DNA of 64,000 nucleotides from Brachycybe producta. Its lineage: Eukaryota; Arthropoda; Diplopoda; Playtdesmida; Andrognathidae. The notes below the pieces were generated by a model, which saw only the letters and a list, made by a program, of their open reading frames with translations, ran no database searches and was not told the origin of the DNA. Where the stretch lies: the NCBI GenBank assembly GCA_036925085.1, contig JAUPFP010000163.1:1-64000 (forward strand), read 5' to 3'. The translations under genes were made by a program, and so were the position numbers. Positions 50,681-62,500 of this stretch are shown here, in pieces (position 1 is the first letter of the stretch; every line of letters begins with the position of its first letter).

Positions 50681-52079
50681 AAACGTTCAACCTAAAATGT
50701 TCAACCTTAAACGTTCAACCTTAAACGTTCGACCTTAAACGTTCAACCTTAAACGTTCAACCTTAAACGTTCAACCTTAAACGTTCAACCTTAAACGTTC
50801 AACCTTAAAAATTCAACCATAAACGTTCAACCTTAAACGCTCAACCTTAAACGTTCAACCTTAAACGTTCAACCTTAAACGTTCAACCTTAAACGTTCAA
50901 CTTTAAACGTTCAACCTTAAACGTTCAACCTAAAATGTTCAACCTTAAACGTTCAACCTTAAACGTTCAACCTTAAACGTTCAACCTTAAACGTTCAACC
51001 TTAAACGTTCAACCTTAAACGTTCAACCTTAAACGTTCAACCTTAAACGTTCACTCTTAAATGTTCAACCTTAAACGTTCAACCTTAAACTTTCAACCTT
51101 AAACGTTCAACCTTAAACGTTCAACCTTAAACGTTCAACCTTAAACGTTCAACCTTAAACCTTCAACCTTAAACGTTCAACCTTAAACGTTCAACCTTAA
51201 ACGTTCAAAATTAAACGTTCAACCTTTAACGTTAAACCTTAAACGTTCAACCTTCAACGTTCAACCTTAAACGTTCAACCTTAAACGTTCAACCTTAAAC
51301 GTGAAACCTTAAGTGTTCAACCTTAAACGTTCAACCATAAACGTTCAACGTTAAACGTTCAACCTTAAACGTTCAACCTTAAACGTTCAACCTTAAACGT
51401 TCAACCATAAACGTTCAACCTTAAACGTTCAACCTTAAACGTTCAACCTTAAACGTTCAACCTTAAACGTTCAACCTTAAACGTTCAACCTTAAACGTTC
51501 AACCTTAAACGTTCAACCTTAAACGTTCAACCTTAAACGTTCAACCTTAAACGTTCATCCTTAAACGTTCAACCTTAAACGTTCAACCTTAAACGTTCAA
51601 CCTTAAACGTTCAACCTTAAACGTTCATCCTTAAACGTTCAACCTTAAATGTTCAACCTTAAACGTTCAACCTTAAACGTTCAACCTTAAACGTTCAACC
51701 TTAAACGTTCAACCTTAAACGTTCAACCTTAAACGTTCAACCTTAAACGTTCAACCTTAAACGTTCAACCTTAAACGTTCAACTTTAAACGTTCAAAATT
51801 AAACGTTCAACCTTAAACGTACAACCTTAAACGTTCAACCTTAAACGTTCAACCTTAAACGTTCAACCTTAAACGTTCAACCTTAAACGTTCAACCTTAA
51901 ACGTTCAACCTTAAACGTTCAACCTTAAACGTTCAACCTTAAACGTTCAACCTTAAACGTTCAACCTTAAACGTTCAACCTTAAACGTTCAACCTTAAAC
52001 GTTCAACCTTAAACGTTCAACCTTAAACGTTCAACCTTAAACGTTCAACCTAAAATGTTCAACCTTAAACGTTCAACCT

Positions 52080-53760
52080 TAAACGCTCAACCTTAAACGT
52101 TCAACCTTAAACGTTCAACCTTAAACGTTCAACCTTAAACGTTCAACCTTAAACGTTCAACCTTAAACGTTCAACCTAAAATGTTCAACCTTAAACGTTC
52201 GACTTAAACGTTCGACCTTAAACGTTCGACCTTAAACGTTCGACCTTAAACGTTCAACCTTAAACGTTCAACCTTAAACGTTCAACCTTAAACGTGAAAC
52301 ATTAAACATTAAACCTTAAACGTGAAACATTAAACATTAAACCTTAAACGTTAAACCTTAAACGTTAAACCTTAAACGTTCAACCTTAAATGTTCAACCT
52401 TAAACGTTCAAAATTAAACGTTCATCCTTAAACGTTCAACCTTAAACGTTCAACCTTAAACGTTCAACCTTAAACGTTCAACCTTAAACGTTCAACCTTA
52501 AACGTTCAACCTTAAACGTTCAACCTTAAACTTTCAACCATAAACGTTCAACCATAAACGTTCAACCTTAAACGTTCAACCTTAAACGTTCAACCTTAAA
52601 CGTTCAAAATTAAACGTTCAACCTTAAACGTACAACTTTAAACGTTCAACCTTAAACGTTCAACCTTAAACGTTCAACCTTAAACGTTCAATCTTAAACG
52701 TTCAGCCTTAAACGTTCAATCTTAAACGTTCAGCCTTAAACGTTCAACCTTAAACGTTCAATCTTAAACGTTCAGCCTTAAACGTTCAACCTTTTACGTT
52801 CAACCTTAAACGTTCAGCCTTAAACGTTCAACCTTTTACGTTCAACCTTAAACATTCAACCTTAAACGTTCACTCTTAAATGTTCAACCTTAAACGTTCA
52901 ACCTTAAACTTTCAACCTTAAACGTTCAACCTTAAACGTTCAACCTTAAACGTTCAACCTTAAACGTTCAACCTTAAACGTTCAACCTTAAACCTTCAAC
53001 CTTAAACGTTCAACCTTAAACGTTCAACCTTAAACGTTCAAAATTAAACGTTCAACCTTAAACGTTAAACCTTAAACGTCCAACCTTGAACGTGAAACCT
53101 TAAACGTTCAACCTTAAACGTGAAACCTTAAACGTTCCACCTTAAACATGAAACCTTAAGTGTTCAACCTTAAACGTTCAACCATAAACGTTCAACCTTA
53201 AACGTTCAACCTTAAACTTTCAACCTTAAACGTTCAACCATAAACGTTCAACCTTAAACGTTCAACCATAAACGTTCAACCTTAAACGTTCAACCTTAAA
53301 CGTTCAACCTTAAATGTTCAACCTTAAACGTTCAACCTTAAACGTTCAACCTTAAACGTTCAACCTTAAACGTTCAACCTTAAACGTTCATCCTTAAACG
53401 TTCAACCTTAAACGTTCAACCTTAAACGTTCAACCTTAAACGTTCAACCTTAAACGTTCAACCTTAAACGTTCAACCTTAAACGTTCAACCTTAAACGTT
53501 CAACCTTAAACGTTCAACCTTAAACGTTCAACCTTAAACGTTCAACCTTAAACGTTCAACTTTAAACGTTCAAAATTAAACGTTCAACCTTAAACGTACA
53601 ACCTTAAACGTTCAACCTTAAACGTTCATCCTTAAACGTTCAACCTTAAACGTTCAACCTTAAACGTTCAACCTTAAACGTTCAACCTTAAACGTTCAAC
53701 CTTAAAAACGTTCAACCTTAAACGTTCAACCTTAAACGTTCAACCTTAAACGTTCAACCT
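52080..53760 (+). repeat. Partial third copy of the 5-kb unit
   Basis: CGTTCGACTT at 52,196 and TCAGCC at 52,702 match 47,460 and 47,938 in copy 2 (offsets 4,736 and 4,764, differing by two monomers). CACTCT at 52,871 matches 48,107, and the TTAAAAACG monomer near 53,703 matches 48,953. A small internal duplication repeats GTGAAACATTAAACATT at about 52,290 and 52,318. Only about 1.7 kb of the unit is present, so the third copy is truncated at both ends relative to the 5-kb units. Confidence 0.83.
52196..52247 (+). repeat. TCGACC monomer cluster 3
   Basis: Third copy of the cluster, with the same 13-mer and three following TCGACC monomers, inside the partial third copy of the 5-kb unit. Confidence 0.9.
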
Positions 53761-54840
53761 TAAACGTTCAAAATTAAACGTTCAACCTTAAACGTTCAAC
53801 CTTAAACGTTCAACCTTAAACGTTCAACCTTAAACGTTCAACCTTAAACGTTCAAAATTAAACGTTCAACCTTAAACGTTCAACCTTAAACGTTCAACTT
53901 TAAACGTTCAAAATTAAACGTTCAACCTTAAACGTACAACCTTAAACGTTCAACCTTAAACGTTCATCCTTAAACGTTCAACCTTAAACGTTCAACCTTA
54001 AACGTTCAACCTTAAACGTTCAACCTTAAACGTTCAACCTTAAACGTTAAACCTTAAACGTTCAGCCTTAAACGTGAAACCTTAAACGTGAAACCTTAAA
54101 CGTTCAACCTTAAACGTTCAACCTTAAACGTTCAACCTTAAACGTTCAACCTTAAACGTTCAAAATTAAACGTTCAACCTTAAACGTTCAACCTTAAACG
54201 TTCAACCTTAAACGTTCAACCTTAAACGTTCAACCTTAAACGTTCAAAATTAAACGTTCAACCTTAAACGTTCAACCTTAAACGTTCAACCTTAAACGTT
54301 CAACCTTAAACGTTCAACCTTAAACGTTCAAAATTAAACGTTCAACCTTAAACGTTCAACCTTAAACGTTCAACTTTAAACGTTCAAAATTAAACGTTCA
54401 ACCTTAAACGTACAACCTTAAATGTTCAAAATTAAACGTTCAACCTTAAACGTACAACCTTAAACGTTCAACCTTAAACGTTCATCCTTAAACGTTCAAC
54501 CTTAAACGTTCAACCTTAAACGTTCAACCTTAAACGTTCAACCTTAAACGTTCAACCTTAAACGTTAAACCTTAAACGTTCAACCTTAAACGTTCAACCT
54601 TAAACGTTCAACCTTAAACGTTCAACCTTAAACGTTCAAAATTAAACGTTCAACCTTAAACGTTCAACCTTAAACGTTCAACCTTAAACGTTCAACCTTA
54701 AACGTTCAACCTTAAACGTTCAAAATTAAACGTTCAACCTTAAACGTTCAACCTTAAACGTTCAACTTTAAACGTTCAAAATTAAACGTTCAACCTTAAA
54801 CGTACAACCTTAAACATTCAACCTTAAACGTTCATCCTTA
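53557..54840 (+). repeat. Closely spaced AACTTT / AAAATT / GTACAACC HOR
   Basis: The triplet CAACTTTAAACG, CAAAATTAAACG, GTACAACC recurs at 53,557, 53,895, 54,371 and 54,763, with intervals of 338, 476 and 392 bp. 338 includes the two extra bases of a 16-mer; 476 and 392 are exact multiples of 14. Elsewhere in domain C the same triplet is more widely spaced (55,435, 56,263, 58,071 and within the 5-kb units). An extra CAAAATT/GTACAACC pair sits near 54,427. This is a local expansion of one domain C sub-unit. Confidence 0.83.
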
Positions 54841-57800
54841 AACGTTCAACCTTAAACGTTCAAGCTTAAACGTTCAAAATTAAACGTTCAACCATAAACG
54901 TTCAACCTTAAACGTTCAACCTTAAACGTTCAAGCATAAACGTTCAACCTTAAACGTTCAACATTAAACGTTCAACCATAAACGTTCAACCTTAAACGTT
55001 CAACCTTAAACGTTCAACCTTAAACGTGCAACCTTAAATGTTCAACCTTAAACGTTCAACCTTAAACGTTCAACCTTAAACGTTCAACCTTAAACGTTCA
55101 ACCTTAAACGTTCAACCTTAAACGTTCAACCTTAAACGTTCAACCTTAAACGTTCAACCTTAAACGTTCAACCTTAAACGTTCAACCTTAAACGTTCAAC
55201 CTTAAACGTTCAACCTTAAACGTTCATCCTTAAACGTTCAACCTTAAACGTTCAACCTTAAACGTTCAACCTTAAACGTTCAACCTTAAACGTTCATCCT
55301 TAAACGTTCAACCTTAAACGTTCAACCTTAAACGTTCAACCTTAAACGTTCAACCTTAAACGTTCAACCTTAAACGTTCAACCTTAAACGTTCAACCTTA
55401 AACGTTCAACCTTAAACGTTCAACCTTAAACGTTCAACTTTAAACGTTCAAAATTAAACGTTCAACCTTAAACGTACAACCTTAAACGTTCAACCTTAAA
55501 CGTTCAACCTTAAACGTTCAACCTTAAACGTTCAACCTTAAACGTTCAACCTTAAACGTTCAACCTTAAACGTTCAACCTTAAAAACGTTCAACCTTAAA
55601 CGTTCAACCTTAAACGTTCAACCTTAAACGTTCAACCTTAAACGTTCAACTTAAAACGTTCAACCTTAAACGTTCAACCTTAAACGTTCAACCTTAAACG
55701 TTCAACCTTAAACGTTCAACCTTAAACGTTCAACCTTAAACGTTCAAAATTAAACGTTCAACCTTAAACATTAAACCTTAAACGTTCAACCTTAAACGTT
55801 CAACCTTAAACGTTCAACCTTAAACGTTCAACCTTAAACGTTCAACCTTAAATGTTCAACCTTAAACGTTCAACCTTAAACGTTAAACCTTAAACGTTAA
55901 ACCTTAAACATTCAACCTTAAACGTGAAACCTTAAACGTTCAACCTTAAACGTTCAACTTTAAACGTTCAACATTAAACGTTCAACCTTAAACGTTCAAC
56001 CTTAAACATTCAACCATAAACGTTCAACCTTAAACATTAAACCTTAAACGTTCAACCTTAAACGTTCAACCTTAAATGTTCAACCTTAAACATTCAACCT
56101 TAAACGTTCAACCTTAAATGTTCAACCTTAAACGTTCAACCTTAAACGTTAAACCTTAAACGTTAAACCTTAAACATTCAACCTTAAACGTTCAACCTTA
56201 AACGTTCAACCTTAAACGTTCAACCTTAAACGTTCAACCTTAAACGTTCAACCTTAAACGTTCAACTTTAAACGTTCAAAATTAAACGTTCAACCTTAAA
56301 CGTACAACCTTAAACGTTCAACCTTAAACGTTCATCCTTAAACGTTCAACCTTAAACGTTCAACCTTAAACGTTCAACCTTAAACGTTCAACCTTAAACG
56401 TTCAACCTTAAAAACGTTCAACCTTAAACGTTCAACCTTAAACGTTCAACCTTAAACGTTCAACCTTAAACGTTCAACCTTAAACGTTCAACCTTAAACG
56501 TTCAACCTTAAACGTTCAACCTTAAACGTTCAACCTTAAACGTTCAACCTTAAACGTTCAACCTTAAACGTTCAAAATTAAACGTTCAACCTTAAACATT
56601 AAACCTTAAACGTTCAACCTTAAACGTTCAACCTTAAACGTTCAACCTTAAACGTTCAACCTTAAACGTTCAACCTTAAACGTTCAACCTTAAACGTTCA
56701 ACCTTAAACGTTAAACCTTAAACGTTCAACCTTAAACGTTAAACCTTAAACGTTAAACCTTAAACGTTCAACCTTAAACGTTCAACCTTAAACGTTCAAC
56801 CTTAAACGTTCAACCTTAAATGTTCAACATTAAACGTTCAACCTTAAACGTTCAACCTTAAACATTCAACCATAAACGTTCAACCTTAAACGTTAAACCT
56901 TAAACGTTCAGCCTTAAACGTGAAACCTTAAACGTGAAACCTTAAACGTGAAACCTTAAACGTTAAACCTTAAACGTTCAACCTTAAACGTTCAAGCTTA
57001 AACGTTCAAAATTAAACTTTCAACCATAAACGTTCAACCTTAAACGTTCAACCTTAAACGTTCAAGCATAAACGTTCAACCTTAAACGTTCAACCTTAAA
57101 CGTTCAACCATAAACGTTCAACCTTAAACGTTCAACCTTAAACGTTCAACCATAAACGTTCAACCTTAAACGTTCAACCTTAAACGTTCAACCTTAAACG
57201 TGCAACCTTAAATGTTCAACCTTAAACGTTCAACCTTAAACGTTCAACCTTAAACGTTCAACCTTAAACGTTCAACCTTAAACGTTCAACCTTAAACGTT
57301 CAACCTTAAACGTTCAACCTTAAACGTTCAACCTTAAACGTTCAACCTTAAACGTTCACTCTTAAATGTTCAACCTTAAACGTTCAACCTTAAACTTTCA
57401 ACCTTAAACGTTCAACCTTAAACGTTCAACCTTAAACGTTCAACCTTAAACGTTCAACCTTAAACCTTCAACCTTAAACGTTCAACCTTAAACGTTCAAC
57501 CTTAAACGTTCAAAATTAAACGTTCAACCTTTAACGTTAAACCTTAAACGTTCAACCTTCAACGTTCAACCTTAAACGTTCAACCTTAAACGTTCAACCT
57601 TAAACGTGAAACCTTAAGTGTTCAACCTTAAACGTTCAACCATAAACGTTCAACCTTAAACGTTCAACCTTAAACGTTCAACCTTAAACGTTCAACCTTA
57701 AACGTTCAACCATAAACGTTCAACCTTAAACGTTCAACCTTAAACGTTCAACCTTAAACGTTCAACCTTAAATGTTCAACCTTAAACGTTCAACCTTAAA

Positions 57801-59737
57801 CGTTCAACCTTAAACGTTCAACCTTAAACGTTCAACCTTAAACGTTCATCCTTAAACGTTCAACCTTAAACGTTCAACCTTAAACGTTCAACCTTAAACG
57901 TTCAACCTTAAACGTTCATCCTTAAACGTTCAACCTTAAACGTTCAACCTTAAACGTTCAACCTTAAACGTTCAACCTTAAACGTTCAACCTTAAACGTT
58001 CAACCTTAAACGTTCAACCTTAAACGTTCAACCTTAAACGTTCAACCTTAAACGTTCAACCTTAAACGTTCAACTTTAAACGTTCAAAATTAAACGTTCA
58101 ACCTTAAACGTACAACCTTAAACGTTCAACCTTAAACGTTCAACCTTAAACGTTCAACCTTAAACGTTCAACCTTAAACGTTCAACCTTAAACGTTCAAC
58201 CTTAAAAACGTTCAACCTTAAACGTTCAACCTTAAAAACGTTCAACCTTAAACGTTCAACCTTAAACGTTCAACCTTAAACGTTCAACCTTAAACGTTCA
58301 ACTTAAAACGTTCAACCTTAAACGTTCAACCTTAAACGTTCAACCTTAAACGTTCAACCTTAAACGTTCAACCTTAAACGTTCAAAATTAAACGTTCAAC
58401 CTTAAACATTAAACCTTAAACGTTCAACCTTAAACGTTCAACCTTAAACGTTCAACCTTAAACGTTCAACCTTAAACGTTCAACCTTAAACGTTCAACCT
58501 TAAATGTTCAACCTTAAACGTTCAACCTTAAACGTTAAACCTTAAACGTTAAACCTTAAACATTCAACCTTAAACGTGAAACCTTAAACATTCAACCTTA
58601 AACGTTCAACTTTAAACGTTCAACATTAAACGTTCAACCTTAAACGTTCAACCTTAAACATTCAACCATAAACGTTCAACCTTAAACGTTAAACCTTAAA
58701 CGTTCAGCCTTAAACGTGAAACCTTAAACGTGAAACCTATAACGTGAAACCTTAAACGTTAAACCTTAAACGTTAAACCTTAAACGTTCAACCTTAAACG
58801 TTCAAGCTTATACGTTCAAAATTAAACGTTCAACCTTAAACGTTCAACCTTAAACGTTCAACCTTAAAAGTTCAAGCTTAAACGTTCAACCTTAAACGTT
58901 CAACCTTAAACGTTCAACCATAAACGTTCAACCTTAAACGTTCAACCTTAAACGTTCAACCTTAAACGTGCAACCTTAAATGTTCAACCTTAAACGTTCA
59001 ACCTTAAACGTTCAACCTTAAATGTTCAACCTTAAACGTTCAACCTTAAACGTTCAACCTTAAACGTTCAACCTTAAACGTTCAACCTTAAATGTTCAAC
59101 CTTAAACGTTCAACCTTAAACGTTCAACCTTAAACGTTCAACCTTAAACGTTCAACCTTAAACGTTCAACCTTAAACGTTCAACCTTAAACGTTCAACCT
59201 TAAACGTTCAACCTTAAACGTTCAACCTTAAACGTTCAACCTTAAACGTTCAACCTTAAACGTTCAACCTTAAACGTTCAACCTTAAACGTTCAACCATA
59301 AACGTTCAACCTTAAACGTTCAACCTTAAACGTTCAACCTTAAACGTTCAACCTTAAACATTCAACCTTAAACGTTCAACCTAAAATGTTCTACCTTAAA
59401 CGTTCAACCTTAAACGTTCAACATTAAACGTTCAACCTTAAACGTTCAACCTTAAACGTTCAACCTTAAACGTTCAACCTTAAACGTTCAACCTTAAACG
59501 TTCAACCTTAAACATGAAACCTTAACTGTTAAACCTTAAACGTTCAACCTTAAACGTTCAACCTTAAACGTTCAACCTTAAACGTTCAACCTTAAAAATT
59601 CAACCATAAACGTTCAACCTTAAACGTTCAACCTTAAACGTTCAACCTTAAACGTTCAACCTTAAACGTTCAACCTTAAACGTTCAACCTAAAATGTTCA
59701 ACCTTAAACGTTCAACCTTAAACGTTCAACCTTAAAC

Positions 59738-59802
59738 GTTCGACCTTAAACGTTCGACCTTAAACGTTCGACCTTAAACGTTCGACCTTAAACGTTCGAC
59801 CT
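59738..59802 (+). repeat. TCGACC monomer cluster 4
   Basis: Five consecutive TCGACC monomers, all full length. The 13-mer that opens the other three clusters is missing. As in those clusters, GTGAAACATTAAACATT and GTTAAACC monomers follow (about 59,830-59,885), so the neighbourhood is homologous. This version could be the ancestral form before the one-base loss, or an expanded derivative. Confidence 0.87.
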
Positions 59803-60594
59803 TAAACGTTCAACCTTAAACGTTCAACCTTAAACGTGAAACATTAAACATTAAACCTTAAACGTTAAACCTTAAACGTTAAACCTTAAACGTTCAACCT
59901 TAAACGTTCAACCTTAAACGTTCAAAATTAAACGTTCATCCTTAAACGTTCAACCTTAAACGTTCAACCTTAAACGTTCAACCTTAAACGTTCAACCTTA
60001 AACGTTCAACCTTAAACGTTCAACCTTAAACGTTCAACCTTAAACGTTCAACCTTAAACGTTCAACCATAAACGTTCAACCATAAACGTTCAACCTTAAA
60101 CGTTCAACCTTAAACGTTCAACCTTAAATGTTCAACCTGAAACGTTCAACCTTAAACGTTCAACCTTAAACGTTCAACCTTAAACATTCAACCTTAAATG
60201 TGAAACCTTAAACGTTCAACCTTAAACGTTCAAAATTAAATGTTCAACCTTAAACGTTCAACCTTAAACGTTCAACCTTAAACGTTCAACCTTAAACGTT
60301 CAACCTTAAACGTTCAAAATTAAACGTTCACAATTAAACATTCAACCTTAAACACTCAACCTTAAACGTTCAACCTTAAACGTTCAACCTTAAACGTTCA
60401 ACCTTAAACGTTCAACCTTAAACGTTCAACCTTAAACGTTCAACCTTAAACGTTCAACCTTAAACGTTCAACCTTAAACGTTCAACCTTAAAAGTTCAAC
60501 CTTAAACGTTCAACCTTAAACGTTCAACCTTACACGTTCAACCTTAAACGTTCAACCTTAAACGTTCAAGCTTAAACGTTCAACTTTAAACGTT

Positions 60595-61461
60595 CAAAAT
60601 TAAATGTTTACCTTAAACGTACAACCTTAAACGTTCAACCTTAAACGTTCAACCTTAAACGTTCAACCTTAAACGTTCAACCTTAAACGTTCAACCTTAA
60701 ACGTTCAATCTTAAACGTTCAACCTTAAACGTTCAACCTTAAACTTTCAACCTTAAACGTTCAACCTTAAACATTCAACCTTAAACGTTCAACCTTAAAC
60801 GTTCAACCTTAAACGTTCAACCTTAAACGTTCAACCTTAAAAGTTCAACCTTAAACGTTCAACCTTAAACGTTCAACCTTAAACGTTCAATCTTAAACGT
60901 TCAGCCTTAAACGTTCAACCTTAAACGTTCAATCTTAAACGTTCAACCTTAAACGTTCAACCTTAAACGTTCAACCTTAAACGTTCAACCTTAAACGTTC
61001 AACCTTAAACGTTCAACTTTAAACGTTCAAAATTAAATGTTTAACCTTAAACGTACAACCTTAAACGTTCAACCTTAAACGTTCAACCTTAAACATTCAA
61101 CCTTAAACGTTCAACCTTAAACGTTCAATCTTAAACGTTCAACCTTAAACATTCAACCTTAAACGTTCAACCTTAAACATTCAACCTTAAACGTTCAACC
61201 TTAAACGTTCAACCTTAAACGTTCAACCTTAAACGTTCAACCTTAAAAGTTCAACCTTAAACGTTCAACCTTAAACGTTCAACCTTAAACGTTCAATCTT
61301 AAACGTTCAGCCTTAAACGTTCAACCTTAAACGTTCAATCTTAAACGTTCAGCCTTAAACGTTCAACCTTTTACGTTCAACCTTAAACGTTCAACCTTAA
61401 ACGTTCACTCTTAAATGTTCAACCTTAAACGTTCAACCTTAAACTTTCAACCTTAAACGTT
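60595..61461 (+). repeat. About 0.42-kb tandem duplication
   Basis: CAAAATTAAATGTTTA, a variant seen only here, occurs at 60,595 and 61,028, 433 bp apart. TCAGCC at 60,901 and 61,307 is 406 bp apart, and the AAAAGTTC monomers near 60,840 and 61,246 are spaced the same. The first copy has GTTTACC, lacking an A (a 13-mer), which accounts for 433 rather than 434. The 28-bp difference between the two offsets equals two monomers. Confidence 0.8.
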
Positions 61462-62500
61462 CAACCTTAAACGTTCAACCTTAAACGTTCAACCTTAAAC
61501 GTTCAACCTTAAACGTTCAACCTTAAACCTTCAACCTTAAACGTTCAACCATAAACGTTCAACCTTAAACGTTCAAAATTAAACGTTCAACCTTAAACGT
61601 TAAACCTTAAACGTTCAACCTTAAACGTGAAACCTTAAACGTTCAACCTTAAACGTGAAACCTTAAACATTCAACCTTAAACGTGAAACCTTAAGTGTTC
61701 AACCTTAAACGTTCAACCATAAACGTTCAACCTTAAACGTTCAACCTTAAACGTTCAACCTTAAACGTTCAACCTTAAACGTTCAACCTTAAACGTTCAA
61801 CCATAAACGTTCAACCTTAAACGTTCAACCTTAAACGTTCAACCTTAAACGTTCAACCTTAAACGTTCAACCTTAAACGTTCAACCTTAAACGTTCAACC
61901 TTAAACGTTCAACCTTAAACGTTCAACCTTAAACGTTCAACCTTAAACGTTCAACCTTAAACGTTCAACCTTAAACGTTCAACCTTAAACGTTCAACCTT
62001 AAACGTTCAACATTAAACGTTCAACCTTAAACGTTCAACCTTAAACGTTCAACCTTAAACGTTCAACCTTAAACGTTCAACCTTAAACGTTCAATCTTAA
62101 ACGTTCAGCCTTAAACGTTCAACCTTAAACGTTCAATCTTAAACGTTCAGCCTTAAACGTTCAACCTTTTACGTTCAACCTTAAACGTTCAACCTTAAAC
62201 GTTCACTCTTAAATGTTCAACCTTAAACGTTCAACCTTAAACTTTCAACCTTAAACGTTCAACCTTAAACGTTCAACCTTAAACGTTCAACCTTAAACGT
62301 TCAACCTTAAACGTTCAACCTTAAACCTTCAACCTTAAACGTTCAACCATAAACGTTCAACCTTAAACGTTCAAAATTAAACGTTCAACCTTAAACGTTA
62401 AACCTTAAACGTTCAACCTTAAACGTGAAACCTTAAACGTTCAACCTTAAACGTGAAACCTTAAACGTTCAACCTTAAACGTGAAACCTTAAGTGTTCAA
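61307..62500 (+). repeat. 798-bp tandem duplication
   Basis: TCAGCC at 61,307 and 62,105, CACTCT at 61,406 and 62,204, and ACGTGAAACCTTAAGTG at 61,681 and 62,479 are all exactly 798 bp (57 monomers) apart. Both copies also share CCATAAACG shortly after CTTAAACCTTC. One copy has an ACATTC monomer near 61,668 where the other has ACGTTC, again a CpG change. The lack of length drift indicates a recent event. Confidence 0.88.
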
